Numbered from the stretch's first letter, positions 12,414 to 24,389 are shown. The stretch is 64,000 nucleotides of DNA from Atriophallophorus winterbourni (GCA_013407085.1 JACCGJ010011352.1:62001-126000), one strand, 5' to 3'. Translations and numbers: made by a program. Notes: generated from the sequence alone by a model not told the origin.

Positions 12414-15289
12414 ACCAACATGCTCCACATAATAATCAAATACATAATAAGCCATTTTCTGATCATAGCCCCTCATCTCTTAGATTCATTCTTATCAATG
12501 CTCGATCCATAACTAACAAGATATTAGCTTTACGTTCATATCTTCTCTCTAATCCCGCTGATATTATTCTTATAACTGAATCTTGGACAAAAAAGGAACA
12601 ATCAGACTGTGAACTTCTGATTCCAAACTATCACATTTTTAGAAAAGACCGCGTTTCAAAACGTGGAGGAGGTTGCCTTGTTTATGTTCACTCTAACCTC
12701 CAAGCTAACATCATCATTTCATCCGTTTTTGGTCATATCGAAGATTCTATCTGGCTGGCACTACCGGCCTTTGATCTCTTACTTGGATGCATCTACTATC
12801 CACCAGCTACTATTTCTTCATCGCTTCAACGCTTGACTGATTGTTTCATAGAAGCCTCTGTCCACCCTTGCCGCTATAAATTAATTGCAGGAGATTTCAA
12901 CATGCCTTCACTTAACCAGGTAGAATGCAACGACATAAATCTTAATTCTTTTTCCAATACCGTCAAGCTATTAGGTTTTACACAGTTTGTTGATAAACCA
13001 ACACGCAATAAAAATATTCTCGACCTTGTCTTTACTTTGAATATCACACCTTCAAACCTGAACGTATCTCCGTCATTTTTTAATGGAGATCATAACATTA
13101 TATCTTTTGAATTGAGTTGCAATCGCATAATAACTAGTGCTAAAAAGCCACATATAATTACACACATAGATTGGAAAATCTTCAAAAACCTCATTAGAAA
13201 TGAAGATTGGACTGATTTTTTCCTTTCTGACAATTTTAATGTAACCTCAAAAATCTTTCATAATAAACTTGGTGACTTACTACAGAAATCTTCTACAAGA
13301 CATGCTAGACACCCGAAACTGAGTAAAGCTCATAAGTTAGAAAAACGCATTGCTTATTTAGCATCATATGCTCGTAATAAGCATGACATATCTTCCCTTT
13401 TGCACGCGTATGAACTATCCGACAAACTAGTACAAATTATGAACCATAAACTGATTTCTGATGAGTCTACAGCCCTCAAGTCTAGTAAAAAACAGAAAGC
13501 ATTATCTAAATTAATGAACGTTAGGGCATCGGAAAATTCAGATAAGATAAACTACATCATTAAACAGGATCAACATGGTAACAATTGCACAGTAATAACT
13601 GAGCCTTTTGCTATTTGCGAAGAATTTCTTTTATTTTTCAATGCTTCATATAATAACAACTCTTATCCAGAGGTAATCATACACCCTACATGCAATACAT
13701 TAGACACAATTACAATTAATACCTTTGACATACGTAAAGTTTGTAATCAAGTTACAATCTCCTACAAACCTGATGAAACAGGTTTCGTACCAGCAATATG
13801 CAAAATTGGATCTGAAGACTTCTTCTTATTACTACTCAATCTCTTTAATACGTCTATCAAATCAGGAACTTTCCCCTTAGAATGGAAACATTCCGTTGTC
13901 ATTCCGCGACATAAGTCCGGATCACTACATACAGTTACCAATTATCGACCCATTAATCACACACCACTTCTAGCTAGAATATTTGAGAAGCTTGTCAGAC
14001 AGGCCACCCTAGCATACTTGACGCCAAACTATTTCATATCAAACCAGCACGGATTTCTCAACAGAAAATCTTGCATCACTTGTCAACTAGAATTTTTAAA
14101 TTACGTGACACAATCACTAGATTCAAACCTTGGAGTCATAGTTGTATTCATTGATATTATGAAAGCTTTCGACAGAGTCCCGCATAATCTACTCCTCGCA
14201 AAATTATCTGCTGTAGGTATTACTGGAAACCTACTTTCGTGGTTCAAATCTTTTCTTACTGGTCGCACCTTTTCGGTAGATATAAATGGCTACCGTTCTA
14301 GAACTTTGCCAATTCCAAGCGGAGTCATACAAGGAAGCGTTCTAGGTCCACTACTCTTCTTAATATTTATCAACGATATACTATCTGTCATAACACACTG
14401 TAAGATCTTTTTGTTTGCAGATGATATAAAAGTCGCCATAGCCTTTCCATCTAACCAGACTAACGACTTTATATCGAAATTGAACCAAGACCTGGATGCT
14501 CTACTTCAATGGAGTATTCGAAACGGTCTTGAGTTCTCCACCAATAAATCAACTTTCATAAATTTCAACTGTATCATACCAAAAGATTCGATCATCCTAA
14601 ATAATACACCACTACAACCAGCACAATGTGTACGTGATTTAGGTTATCGATATTCTGGATCACTTACATTTCATGAACAAATTTGCTACTTAATTTCTAA
14701 AACAAAAAAGAATATAGGTTTACTTCATAGATTCATCTCTCTGCCTCAGTGCAAGCTGGAACTTTACAAGTTACATACACTACCTTTATTAGATTACTGC
14801 AACATTATATCTAGTAACATTACTCGGTCTGATAGCTATGCTTTAGAAGGCATCCAACGTTCTTTCACACGATCCATTACCACCAGTTCGGATAAGCATT
14901 CATATAAGGAAAGATGTCAGATTCTAGGATTGGAACCATTATGGTTTCGAAGAATAAAACAGAATCTTATACTCTTTTACAGAATATTGAAAAAAGATAT
15001 GATCGACATTGATATACAATTAGATTTCAAAAACTCTGAAGCATATAATCTTCGACACAAAAACAAAATATGTATACCGAAAATCCACAATCGTATACGA
15101 AAAGACTTCTTTATTTATAAATATTCTCATTTATGGAATTTACTTCCTAATAATATAAGATTGAGCACTTCACAGACTGAATTCAAAAAGCAACTCAACT
15201 CTTTTTTATCTCCGGAAAAATTAGGTAAGCTATTTCTAATTAATACAACTATAGATAATTTATACTTATACGGCATAAAAGGCTTTTAA
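12341..15289 (+). CDS. LINE ORF2: endonuclease and reverse transcriptase
   Basis: The frame opens after a TAA at 12338-12340 and runs to 15289 without interruption; a -1 frameshift entry near 12380 would give about 969 residues. Endonuclease motifs in order are INARSI, TESW, RKDR, GGG, GDFN, NILDLVF and GDHN. Reverse transcriptase motifs are NYRPI, QHGFL, DIMKAFDRVPH, GVIQGSVLGPLLF and the catalytic LFADD. The C-terminal part (LDYCNIISS onward) fits the CR1 group; RNase H is absent. No ATG occurs before the endonuclease domain, so translation must depend on ORF1, by frameshifting or reinitiation. All catalytic motifs look intact. Confidence 0.88.
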   Translation, partial: HSLYYVPLFKYEKFSNPSTKAFNLNQHAPHNNQIHNKPFSDHSPSSLRFILINARSITNKILALRSYLLSNPADIILITESWTKKEQSDCELLIPNYHIFRKDRVSKRGGGCLVYVHSNLQANIIISSVFGHIEDSIWLALPAFDLLLGCIYYPPATISSSLQRLTDCFIEASVHPCRYKLIAGDFNMPSLNQVECNDINLNSFSNTVKLLGFTQFVDKPTRNKNILDLVFTLNITPSNLNVSPSFFNGDHNIISFELSCNRIITSAKKPHIITHIDWKIFKNLIRNEDWTDFFLSDNFNVTSKIFHNKLGDLLQKSSTRHARHPKLSKAHKLEKRIAYLASYARNKHDISSLLHAYELSDKLVQIMNHKLISDESTALKSSKKQKALSKLMNVRASENSDKINYIIKQDQHGNNCTVITEPFAICEEFLLFFNASYNNNSYPEVIIHPTCNTLDTITINTFDIRKVCNQVTISYKPDETGFVPAICKIGSEDFFLLLLNLFNTSIKSGTFPLEWKHSVVIPRHKSGSLHTVTNYRPINHTPLLARIFEKLVRQATLAYLTPNYFISNQHGFLNRKSCITCQLEFLNYVTQSLDSNLGVIVVFIDIMKAFDRVPHNLLLAKLSAVGITGNLLSWFKSFLTGRTFSVDINGYRSRTLPIPSGVIQGSVLGPLLFLIFINDILSVITHCKIFLFADDIKVAIAFPSNQTNDFISKLNQDLDALLQWSIRNGLEFSTNKSTFINFNCIIPKDSIILNNTPLQPAQCVRDLGYRYSGSLTFHEQICYLISKTKKNIGLLHRFISLPQCKLELYKLHTLPLLDYCNIISSNITRSDSYALEGIQRSFTRSITTSSDKHSYKERCQILGLEPLWFRRIKQNLILFYRILKKDMIDIDIQLDFKNSEAYNLRHKNKICIPKIHNRIRKDFFIYKYSHLWNLLPNNIRLSTSQTEFKKQLNSFLSPEKLGKLFLINTTIDNLYLYGIKGF

Positions 15290-15327
15290 TATTTTTTTTG
15301 AAGCAATAAAAAAATTTTTTAAAATGA

Positions 15328-16060
<733 letters not shown>

Positions 16061-16179
16061 AGGATATAGCTAGTATATAATCTTGAAAGTTTAATCGAAG
16101 TGAGTTTAGAATTTGTCCTCAGGAACTCAAGAAAAAACTTTGAATTCAAACTAAAAAGCCGAACTTGTAAGTTGTTAAA

Positions 16180-18090
16180 GGTACGAAACATTGATTAACG
16201 ACACCATCATCAGAGACCTGGGAAACATATCGTTCACTGTGGAACAAAGTAAAAAAAATTTTATCCATACAAGTTGTGCTTTCAAGTAGTGATATCAAGC
16301 ATGATGGAGCGAAACCCCAAAATACTGTATCGTATGGTTAACGATCAAGCTAAAGTGAATCCTGCAGCAGCGTCCGTGAACACAACAGCTGGGCCAACAA
16401 CAACTGCAGCAGGAATTGCTGATGCTTTAGCCACGTTTTATTTATCGGTATTTAACCCAATAGTACATGCAATAAACATCCCAAATCAAACACTTTCAAA
16501 CACGGTTACCCTAAGTAAAATAAATGTCACTTCAAAACGCGTCCTTGAAGATATATTTAATCTTAAAACCGCAAAGTCTCTTGGGGCCAACGGAATAACC
16601 TCGAAAATATTGAAGTGAACACTTGCAAGTGGACTGATTCCTACAGTTTGGAAACGCAAAATAATCTCTCCTATTTACAAAGGCTGAAATTGGTTCAATA
16701 TTTCTAGTTACCGACCCGTTACTCTGTTACCAGTGATTTTAAAATTATTTGAACGACTCATTGTTGGCGATCCAATGAAACATTTCGAGAATATTCAGTT
16801 GCTTTCGAGGAACCAGCATGGATTCAGACGTAATTATTCCTGTTAATCTAATTTATTGGTAACGCTAGATGATTGGACAAAATCGGTAGATAAAGGATAA
16901 GCAATACATGCGTGCTACTTAGATATATCAAAAGCATTCGATCATGTTGACTTTTTCCTACTACCGCAGAAGCATGAAAGGCTTGGTATCACTGGAAAGT
17001 TGTTGAATCGGCTAAATGACAACCTAAAAAATCGCACTAACTAGGTACGTATTCATCGTGCATTATCCAAATCAATCGCAGCAACAGCGGAGTTGCCCGG
17101 AATTCTGTCCTTGGCCGAGTCTCTTTCCGGTTTATGTCAATGATGTACCGGAAATTGTTCGATGTACCATTTCGTTATTTGCGGACGACATCAAGATATG
17201 GCGCAGCATTCGTAGTCAAGAAGTCTGTTTGCTATTACAAAAGGATTTTGATACGCTTCACAGCTAGTCGTTGAAGAACCAACTGCCGTTTAACTCCAAC
17301 AAATACAGGATCATCAATGTTGGGAATCAAGTAGGGTTCACATATCACATAGGTTTGCATGTTGATGGAAATTGCAGTAAATAAAAAGATTTGGGTGTCT
17401 GGTTGGGCTCCAGTTTAAAATCCTCACTTCGAACTAACACCGCCTTTAAAAAACGCTACAAGTGTTGTAAATCTACTCAAACTGGTATTTGGGAAACTTT
17501 CGCCCAAGATATTCCCAAGGATCATGAATACATAACTGTCATGGAATACGGTGTGCAATCATGGTCTCCGTGGCTAAAGATCGATGTGGAACTTATACAG
17601 CGAATCTATCACCGCTCAACAAAACTAGTTATAAGCATCCGAAACAAACCATAAACGAAAACAGCTCAACTGAATCTGTTCGAATTTCCCTATCGATGAA
17701 TCAGACGAGATCTCATCCTACTTTCTATACATCGAACCATCCCTTACAGGATCTATTCACGCGAAGGGATATCGGACTCATAATTATGTGCTGGTCGTAC
17801 CCGATTCCCGCCTGAACTGTGTAAGGTATTTTTTGCTCTGTCCGTTTCTGTTTAACTTGGAACAGTTTACCATTCAACCGTTGCTCACTCCACTAGTTAG
17901 CATGAATTTTAAACGAAATTAGACCAATTTTATTTGATTATTCGCTTGCAGAACACTTATATACTGTGTAATCTACTTCCTTATATTGTTTATACACTTG
18001 AATTTCAAATTTTACCATCCTATAGTTGTTGTTAAGCATGTTGCTTTTTAGATCATCAAAACCCTTGAATTACCTTGAATTACCTTGAAC
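16180..18090 (+). mobile_element. Decayed CR1-like LINE (reverse transcriptase to 3' end)
   Basis: In several frames the segment gives consecutive reverse transcriptase motifs: ILYRMVNDQAKVNP, KSLGANGITSKILK, SSYRPVTLLPVILKLFE, QHGFRRNYSC, CYLDISKAFDHVD, and SLFADDIK at about 17174. The C-terminal SWSPWLKIDVELIQRIYH follows. Many stops and frameshifts show decay. The last 180 bp match the insert in array unit 3 and end with repeats of TTGAATTACC. The same family occurs on the minus strand at 35997-36757. Confidence 0.8.
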
Positions 18091-18290
18091 GCACATACTG
18101 TGGTTTTCTACCTTATTTCATCACCCAATCGCTGAAGATGAACGTTCAAAATAAAAACCCGCGTCAAGCGTTATTTTCGGGGAACTAAGTAAGATAAGTA
18201 TATTATGTCCAAGACGATCTCCATGACTCACTTATGTGACAAAATCCAACGGTCTTTTCATCTAGATTCCTTAAACGTTCAACGTATTTC
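18091..18290. other. Spacer between LINE relic and nested LTR cluster
   Basis: No coding signal or repeat was recognised. Its last five bases, TTTCC at 18291-18295, are the left target duplication of the outer gypsy element. Confidence 0.4.
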
Positions 18291-18318
18291 TTTCCTATTA
18301 TGTCTGTGCTGTACTACT

Positions 18319-18883
18319 TGTAAGAGACATCTTAAGTGTCATGTAACATTGGAATTCTTCTTTTTCCTTTCTACTTTCGACTTTTATGAAATACTGATTT
18401 TTGTGACTTGAATTTGGTTTGGTTTATTATTTCTTTATAATTTAGATGTTAAACCTAGCTGTTTGTAATTGTCTTATTTAAAATCTTCTTTTCACATATT
18501 TGGTGAACCTTTTGTTTTAATTCATTATTAATGCAATTGTCGGACATTGTTGTTGAATTTGGTTGCCATTTTGGGCACTCAGATTTCGACAACGATTTGG
18601 GTGTCTAGTATTTGATAGACATTTTTGACGGAAGTTTTATCCCTTTGCATTTATAATTTGACAGTCCTTCTTGTCAGCATTTGCTGAATTTATTTTTGTC
18701 ATTTGGAACATTTGAGCATTTTTGGATCTCATCATTTGTACAACCCGGTACAGTTGAGGTTTGTTCATTGTTATTGTCTATTAATCTTGTTAATAGAAGC
18801 GTAGTAAACTCGAAACATTGTTTTGAATTGCCGAACTAAGAAACGGGTGGTCTACGCGTTAAACAGCGACTTTAGTCATTACA
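18319..18883 (+). repeat. Pao-A 5' LTR
   Basis: The sequence begins TGTAAGAGAC, ends CATTACA and matches 20494-21055 over its length. It is also related to the LTRs of Pao-B in opposite orientation. Confidence 0.85.
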
Positions 18884-19224
18884 GTTCTTAACTCGGAGTG
18901 TTCTATTTGGAGAAACAGAAAATTGGATTGCTCAATTGGAAACGGTCAATTTGGATCGTCTGCCTATTCGAACAAGGATCAACTTGGATCTTTGTACCGC
19001 CATTCTTTTCTGTTGCCCTCTCATATTTGTCTCGGAGAAAATACTATTTGGTTCGTTGCAATCGAAGCAGTATTCAATTTGGTCGATGCACTGCTCATCT
19101 TCGTCCTCAGAATTGCGTAAATCTGCGCGGATTCAAAAATTGAAGCTCGAATTTTTTCGAAAATTTTGTTGAACACCTGGTGACGTTCATTTATTTTGTG
19201 TTTTGAAATCATTATTCTACATCT

Positions 19225-19833
19225 ATGATGCCTGGACGTTTAGCAAGGTTGATGCGTGGTTCGATTATATCCCTCAAAGATAGTCACAATGGTGCGGACG
19301 AATTTGAATCTCCATCTGTTGGTAGACATGGACTCGACTGCAACTGTGCACTTTCTAAAACGGAACTTGAATTGGAAGAGGATTTAGCGATTGCTCATGT
19401 CACAATCTCTGAATTAACTCATGGCACCTGTCATAGACGAACTTCAGACCTAGCTTGTAGTGTGGCCCACTCAGTTTTAGATGAGTTATTTGGAGAGGTC
19501 CGACGATTGGTTTGCCAGTCAGGAGGCCTCGCAATTCCCGCTCCGTCAATGCATAAATGTCAAGTTGCACTCACTCTATTGGAGTGCCAGTCAGTTTTGA
19601 ACGCAAGTACCACTTTGGAGTATATTGTGCATATTTTACCGACTGCGTTCCAGCAACAGTGGGCTGATTCGAAGGACGCTATATCCTGCGAAGGATTAGA
19701 CGTTACGTTTCAGCAACTCACAAAATTTGTGTTACATCGAGCGCGTATTGATTGGATTAGATTTGGTCAGGTGTGCAGCGGTTGCATAAGTGATTCCATA
19801 ACAAGGCCTGTTAGCCTCGTTGATGGTCAATAA
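19225..19833 (+). CDS. Pao-A gag fragment
   Basis: An ORF of 202 residues starting at a true ATG. Its second half, with TLEYIVHILPTAFQQQWADS and QLTKFVLHRARID, resembles the end of the capsid-like domain (DUF1759 type) of BEL/Pao Gag. The minus-strand Pao-B segment at about 25880-26040 is similar. The N-terminal capsid portion and the zinc knuckles are absent, so it is a deletion derivative. Confidence 0.65.
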   Translation: MMPGRLARLMRGSIISLKDSHNGADEFESPSVGRHGLDCNCALSKTELELEEDLAIAHVTISELTHGTCHRRTSDLACSVAHSVLDELFGEVRRLVCQSGGLAIPAPSMHKCQVALTLLECQSVLNASTTLEYIVHILPTAFQQQWADSKDAISCEGLDVTFQQLTKFVLHRARIDWIRFGQVCSGCISDSITRPVSLVDGQ

Positions 19834-20493
19834 ATAGTTCCTATTGATGTTAAGTTAAAGAATATCAACGTTCGAGTTGTCGGTTGTTGTCAGGAAGCTG
19901 AGTAACCTTTCACTAAATTAGCTCAGTCGGATTTTGCGAGTGAATTTCCAGACAAAAATTAGGATCAAATGGAGAGCACGCCTGGCTCACCTGACACCAA
20001 ATCAGCCCAGATGAAAAGCAGGCCTGGTTCACATGATACTGAACCAGCCTTAATTGGGGCGACAGATGGTTAGCCTGACAATCCGTATGATTGGCGTAAG
20101 CCGCACGGTTATATACCTGATGGACTATTCGTGTTTCGAAAACGGGATACAATAATATTTTTCTTGATTAGATTTGTTTAGATGGCGCGAAATATTGTTG
20201 TTTGAGGATGCAATACACAAGGCTCGTTCTGGTGGGATAACATGCATGAGCTCATTGCAGGGGACAGTGGCAGAACCGGAGGACGTGGTGGGTCTTTATC
20301 CAGCAAACGTTTTCCCTATAAAAGCCACATGTGTCCAGTGATGGTGATGCGACGTGGCGTGTGTTACTCGACACTAAATAAAGTCACATGCTTTATTCTA
20401 TTGTCCTTTTGTTTGCTTCACGAATTGTAGATTGCAGACACTTTAGCTAAGTTGATTGCACATTTTGACTCCATGGAAGAATTTGGTAGGAGG
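19834..20493 (+). pseudogene. Pao-A degraded acidic ORF and 3' internal region
   Basis: Translation gives AQSDFASEFPDKN, GSPDTKSAQMKSRPGSHDTE and NPYDWRKPHGYIPDGLFVF with several stops, so it is a dead copy of the ORF in Pao-B and Pao-C. It is followed by a segment (about 20286-20400) with CCCTATAAAAG and AATAAAGTCACA, resembling a promoter plus polyadenylation signal. Confidence 0.6.
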
Positions 20494-21055
20494 TGTAAGA
20501 GACATGTAAAGGCTAATGTAGCTTTGAAATTCTTTTTTTTCTTTCTACTCCCGACTTTTATAAAATACTGATTTTTGTTACTTGAATTTCGGTTTTTTAT
20601 TATTTCTTTATGATTAAGATGTTTAACCTTGATTTTGTAATTGTCTTATTGGAAATCTTTTTTTCACATATTTAGTGAACCTTTTGTTTTTATTCATTAT
20701 CATTGCAATTGTCGGACATTGTTGTTGAATTTAGTCGCCATTTTGGGCACTTGGATTTTGGCACCAATTTGGGTGTCTAGTATTTGATAGACATTTTTGA
20801 CGGTAATTTTATCCCTTTGCATTAAGAATTTGGCAGTCTATCTTGTCAGCATTGGCTGAATTTATTGTTGTCATTTGGAACATTTGAGCATTTTTAGCTC
20901 ACATCATTTGTACAACCCGGTACAGTTGAGGTTCGTCCATTGTTATTGTCTATTAATCTTGTTAATAGAACTGTAGTAAACTGGAATCATTGTTTGGAAT
21001 TGTCAAACTAGGAAGCGGGTGGTTTACGCGTTAAACAGCAACTTCAGTCGTTTCA
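20494..21055 (+). repeat. Pao-A 3' LTR
   Basis: This is a direct repeat of 18319-18883. It ends in TTTCA at 21055, directly before the CTACT duplication. Confidence 0.85.
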
Positions 21056-21261
21056 CTACTGTTGGCCCAGCCCGTGTGGTCAGTGAGAACACAACCGTCA
21101 CTCAACTTGTGTATTCACTAAAGGCAAAAAGTATCACAAGTGAGCGAATGTGTGAATATCACAGTGAGCGAAAATCATAATTTGAACTCACCATCGACAT
21201 TGATTGATGAATAATCGATAGTTCGTTCACTGTCTATACTACAGGAAGCGCCATCATAACA
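21056..21261 (-). repeat. Gypsy-2 3' LTR, larger part
   Basis: The sequence after the CTACT duplication (GTTGGCCCAGCCCG onward) continues the gypsy LTR interrupted at 18318. It aligns with the LTRs at 28354-28570, 37539-37762 and 41405-41631. Confidence 0.85.
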
Positions 21262-21390
21262 CCACCCCCTTAAAGCTTGGTTGTCGTATGACTGCACATT
21301 TGGATTCACTTGCAGGCGGGTTACAGGAATACGTCTTCGATCGGCCCACCTTTTGAGTTTGTATTCCGCGGAATTAATTTGAGGTGACTC
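21262..21390 (-). pseudogene. Gypsy-2 pol C-terminal tail
   Basis: The minus strand encodes a tail containing [19 protein letters not shown]. It is nearly the same as the extreme C-terminus of the gypsy integrase ORF at 37772-39166. The rest of pol is absent. Confidence 0.75.
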
Positions 21391-21969
21391 TGTAACGTCT
21401 GTGACGTGAGTATCGCGTATTCCACCCGTTTCTTAGTTTGACAAATTCAAAACCACCATTTGGATGTTATACGGTACTGTGATTAGCAACAATTACAACA
21501 GCAATAATTATACAAACCTCAACTGTAAAGGAACGTACAGCAAACAGGAGACAACATACTCCAGAATCAATTATATCAAATGCAAACAAGTTCAATGACG
21601 ACCTGAGATATAAATAGAATGAAAGGAGTTACCAAAATTGCCGTGAAAAATGTCTATCAAAGGCAAAACACCCAAAAGTGGTGTCAAAATACAAGCCAAT
21701 TTCAAGTGCCCAAAATGGCAACCAAATTTAACAACAATGACCGACAATGGCCGAAACGAACAATCAAAACAAATAAATAACCAAAAGCGTGTTAGGAAAA
21801 GATTTACAATAGCAAGTTTCCAATAACAAAAGAAATGTTTTCCATCAAATACAGCAAAAATATAAAATACCGGAAAATATAATCAACAAAATTTAGATTC
21901 TGGAAATTGTTTCAAAATATAAGGTAAAGACGAAGGAAAAGAAAGAATTTTATAAAGTTGCATCTTACA
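21391..21969 (-). repeat. Pao-B 3' LTR
   Basis: This is a direct repeat of 26930-27510. On the minus strand it starts TGTAAGATGC, with a TTTATAAAA motif close to the start, and ends GTTACA. Confidence 0.85.
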
Positions 21970-22576
21970 ACTCCGGCCAAATTCTTCCTAGGACCTTAAC
22001 GTATAAACACAGAATAGCAAATGACTTTATTCAGTGGCGAGTCACACACGTCACGTAACATTGCTATCATTGGACACATGTGGCTTTTTATAGGGAAATA
22101 GTTTGCCAGACTGAGACCCATCACGTCCTCCGGTTCTGCCACCGTTTCGTACAAGAAGCTTATGCGTGCAATTTCCGCCAAACGAGCCTTGTGTATTTTA
22201 TCCTCAAATAGCGACATCTTGCGCCATCTAAACAACACTAATCTCAAATTGAAATGAGTGTATCCGGTGTCCGAAACACAAATGGCTCATCGGGTACACA
22301 ACCGAACGTCTTGCGCCACTCATATGAATAGTCACGCCGACCATCTGTCGCCCCTAATTAAGCTGATTCACTGTCATGTGAACTAGGCCTACTATTCATT
22401 TTGGCTGATTTGGTGTCAGTTGAGCCAGGCTTAGTCTCCATCTGATCCGAATTAGTGTCGGGAAATTCAGTCACAAAATCCGACTGAGCTAATTCAGTGT
22501 CAGGTAACTCAGCTTCCTGATCACAACCGACAGCACAGAGGTCAATATCCTCAGACGTTTTACACGCAGGCCCCTG
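21970..22576 (-). pseudogene. Pao-B acidic C-terminal ORF, 3' part
   Basis: Translation from 22576 downward gives DIDLCAVGCDQEAELPDTE, SDQMETKPGSTDTKSAKM and, after a stop, YEWRKTFGCVPDEPFVF. The reading frame before Pao-C (LGWILQ at about 25030) continues in phase into this segment once one CCCTG copy is discounted. Pao-C therefore landed inside an ORF. The TATA/AATAAA-containing segment follows at about 22130-21999. Confidence 0.6.
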
Positions 22577-23041
22577 TGTAACCGCCAATACGGTCCGGGG
22601 AAAATCGAGTTCAACGTCAAAGATTTCAGTCGCGATATAAACACCAATGTGTTTATCCAACGGTTGAGTCACGCGTCCAAGCCCACCAAAATATTGACAA
22701 GACAATACGTGAGATGAGTACGGTACTATTGAAGCAAAATAATTATACAATGAAAATAGCAAACCTCAATTATTCCGCTTCGTACTGAATCCAAAAACAA
22801 CAATATTCAACAGCAACAATGACCACGAGTGATCGCAACTTCAAATAGCGCGCAAACGGCCAAATAAAGATACAAAATATAAGCTCAAGAACGAATAAAT
22901 TCAAGTAGTTCGGTAAAACAAAAATGGTAAAAATATACAAAAATACCAGCAGATTTAAACAGTTAGTTGTCAATAAAATAAATTCAATGTTCATCTTACA
23001 CCGAAAGAGGAATTTTCTAGACATCGACGCGGATTCATACA
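22577..23041 (-). repeat. Pao-C 3' LTR
   Basis: This is a direct repeat of 24558-25023, bounded by the CCCTG duplication on its left. Confidence 0.9.
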
Positions 23042-23159
23042 CCGCCCACCAAAATTCCTCAAAATCTGAAAAGCAAGTAGAGACACAAACAATGAACTGC
23101 GGGGCTCTCCTCTACCTGGCTACCCGAACCGTGTACCTGCGCAACCAACGACAGCGACT

Positions 23160-23489
23160 CGACGATCAAATGTTTGGTGGTATTTCTGGAGTTGGCAGAC
23201 CCGCCTCCCACCTAATAACATTTGCCTTCAACGTTCGTCTTCGCGTGCAACCGGCAGACTGAATGCTTGGTGGTATTTCTGGAGTCAGCAGATCCGAAGA
23301 CCCGCCTCCCACCTTAAGCACCAGCCCCCGGGCCCGACACCCAGGTACAGTAGAATAAAGCAAGTGACTTTATTTAGTGGCGAGTCACACACGCCACGTC
23401 GCATCACCATCACTGGACACCTGTGGCTTTTTATAGGGAAAATGTTTGCTAGACAAAGACCCACCACGTCCTCCGGTTCTGCCAGCGCC
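23160..23489 (-). repeat. Pao-C 3' internal region, shared with ligase intron
   Basis: It holds two imperfect copies of a TTGGTGGTATTTCTGGAGT segment (about 23171 and 23263). Then, on the minus strand, it carries CCTATAAAAAGCCACA and an AATAAAGTCACT motif. Equivalent segments occur in Pao-A, Pao-B and the ligase intron at 54890-55110. Confidence 0.6.
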
Positions 23490-24389
23490 CTACAATAAGC
23501 TCATGAATGATATCCTACCCAAACGAGCCTTATGTATTGCATCCTCCAACAGCGACATTTTGCGCCATCTAAACAAGCCTAAATTACAAAATATTGTATC
23601 CGAGTTCCCAAACGTAAATGGTTCATCAGGTATACAACCGAAAGGTTTACGCCAATCATACGGATTGTCGTGCTGACCATACGTTGCCCCAATTAAAGCT
23701 GATTCAGTGTCATGTGAACCAGGCCTACTTTTCATGTGGGCTGATTTGGTGTCAGGTGGGCCAGGCTTAATCTCCATCTGATCCGAATTAGTGTCGGAAC
23801 CTTCAGTCACAAAATCCGACTGAACTAATTCAGTGTCATGTGAACCAAGCCTACTTTTCATGTGGGCTGATTTGGTGTCAGGTGGGCCAGGCTTAATCTC
23901 CATCTGATTTGAATTAGTGTCGGAACCTTCAGTCACAAAATCCGACTGAACTAATTCAGTGTCATTTAACTCAGCTTCCCGAGAACAACCGACAGCACAA
24001 ACGTCAAGACCCATCAAATTTACATCAATAGAAACTGTTTCTTGGCACTCAACGATGCTACCATGCCTTGCTATGGAATCCGTTTGATGCTCACGATGCG
24101 CAAGACGACTTGCCGATGCAGCAATCTTAGCCATTTTAACCTCCTGTTCCGCCTCAAGCACTTCCAGTTTGTGCTTCATAGCGATGGTTTCGTGCGACAG
24201 TTTTAGGAGTTCAAGGCGCCTTCTAGCCTTACGAACAAGGATATTTGACTCAATCTTTGAACTCCTTAAGCTACCACGAGAGCCCACAACAGAACAATGA
24301 ATGCGCTCACCTGCGAGGTCTTCTGTTCCATTATCGACCAACTGTTGGGAAGATTTGTTCTTTGCGACAAAACTGCGGGTAACAGGCAT
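23490..24389 (-). CDS. Pao-C single ORF: coiled-coil gag-like N-terminus plus acidic repeats
   Basis: An intact 299-residue ORF begins at an ATG (MPVTRSFVAKNKSSQQL). Residues of about 65-120 (RKARRRLELLKLSHETIAMK onward) are heptad-like and resemble BEL/Pao Gag N-terminal coiled coils. There follow two tandem copies of a 42-residue acidic unit containing TELVQSDFVTEGSDTNS and GPPDTKSAHMKSR. A C-terminal NPYDWRKPFGCIPDEPFTF segment completes it. No capsid core, zinc knuckle or enzyme is present. The function is unknown; it could help package the non-autonomous RNA. Confidence 0.6.
   Translation of the reverse strand: MPVTRSFVAKNKSSQQLVDNGTEDLAGERIHCSVVGSRGSLRSSKIESNILVRKARRRLELLKLSHETIAMKHKLEVLEAEQEVKMAKIAASASRLAHREHQTDSIARHGSIVECQETVSIDVNLMGLDVCAVGCSREAELNDTELVQSDFVTEGSDTNSNQMEIKPGPPDTKSAHMKSRLGSHDTELVQSDFVTEGSDTNSDQMEIKPGPPDTKSAHMKSRPGSHDTESALIGATYGQHDNPYDWRKPFGCIPDEPFTFGNSDTIFCNLGLFRWRKMSLLEDAIHKARLGRISFMSLL

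Larger units (their letters stand above)
11302..15327 (+). mobile_element. Nearly complete CR1-like non-LTR retrotransposon
   Basis: Two long overlapping ORFs, an apurinic-type endonuclease plus reverse transcriptase in the second, no RNase H, and an A/T-rich 3' end after the stop (about 15295-15327) define a LINE of the CR1/Jockey group. A candidate ORF1 start ATG lies at 11302. The 5' limit is uncertain because the element follows an older LINE fragment. No target duplication was identified. Confidence 0.85.
18319..21055 (+). mobile_element. Pao-A: internally deleted BEL/Pao element
   Basis: LTRs lie at 18319-18883 and 20494-21055, beginning TGTAAG and ending CA. The element is flanked by CTACT at 18314-18318 and 21056-21060, so insertion into the gypsy-2 LTR is clear. 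A purine-rich tract ending in GGTAGGAGG abuts the 3' LTR. The interior holds a gag ORF and a broken copy of the acidic C-terminal ORF, but no protease, reverse transcriptase or integrase. It is non-autonomous. Confidence 0.88.

Noticed and set aside
21391..21969. Possible independent satellite related to 18319-18883 and 20494-21055
   Set aside because: Position, TG...CA ends and flanking duplications show that these are LTRs of Pao elements in opposite orientations.
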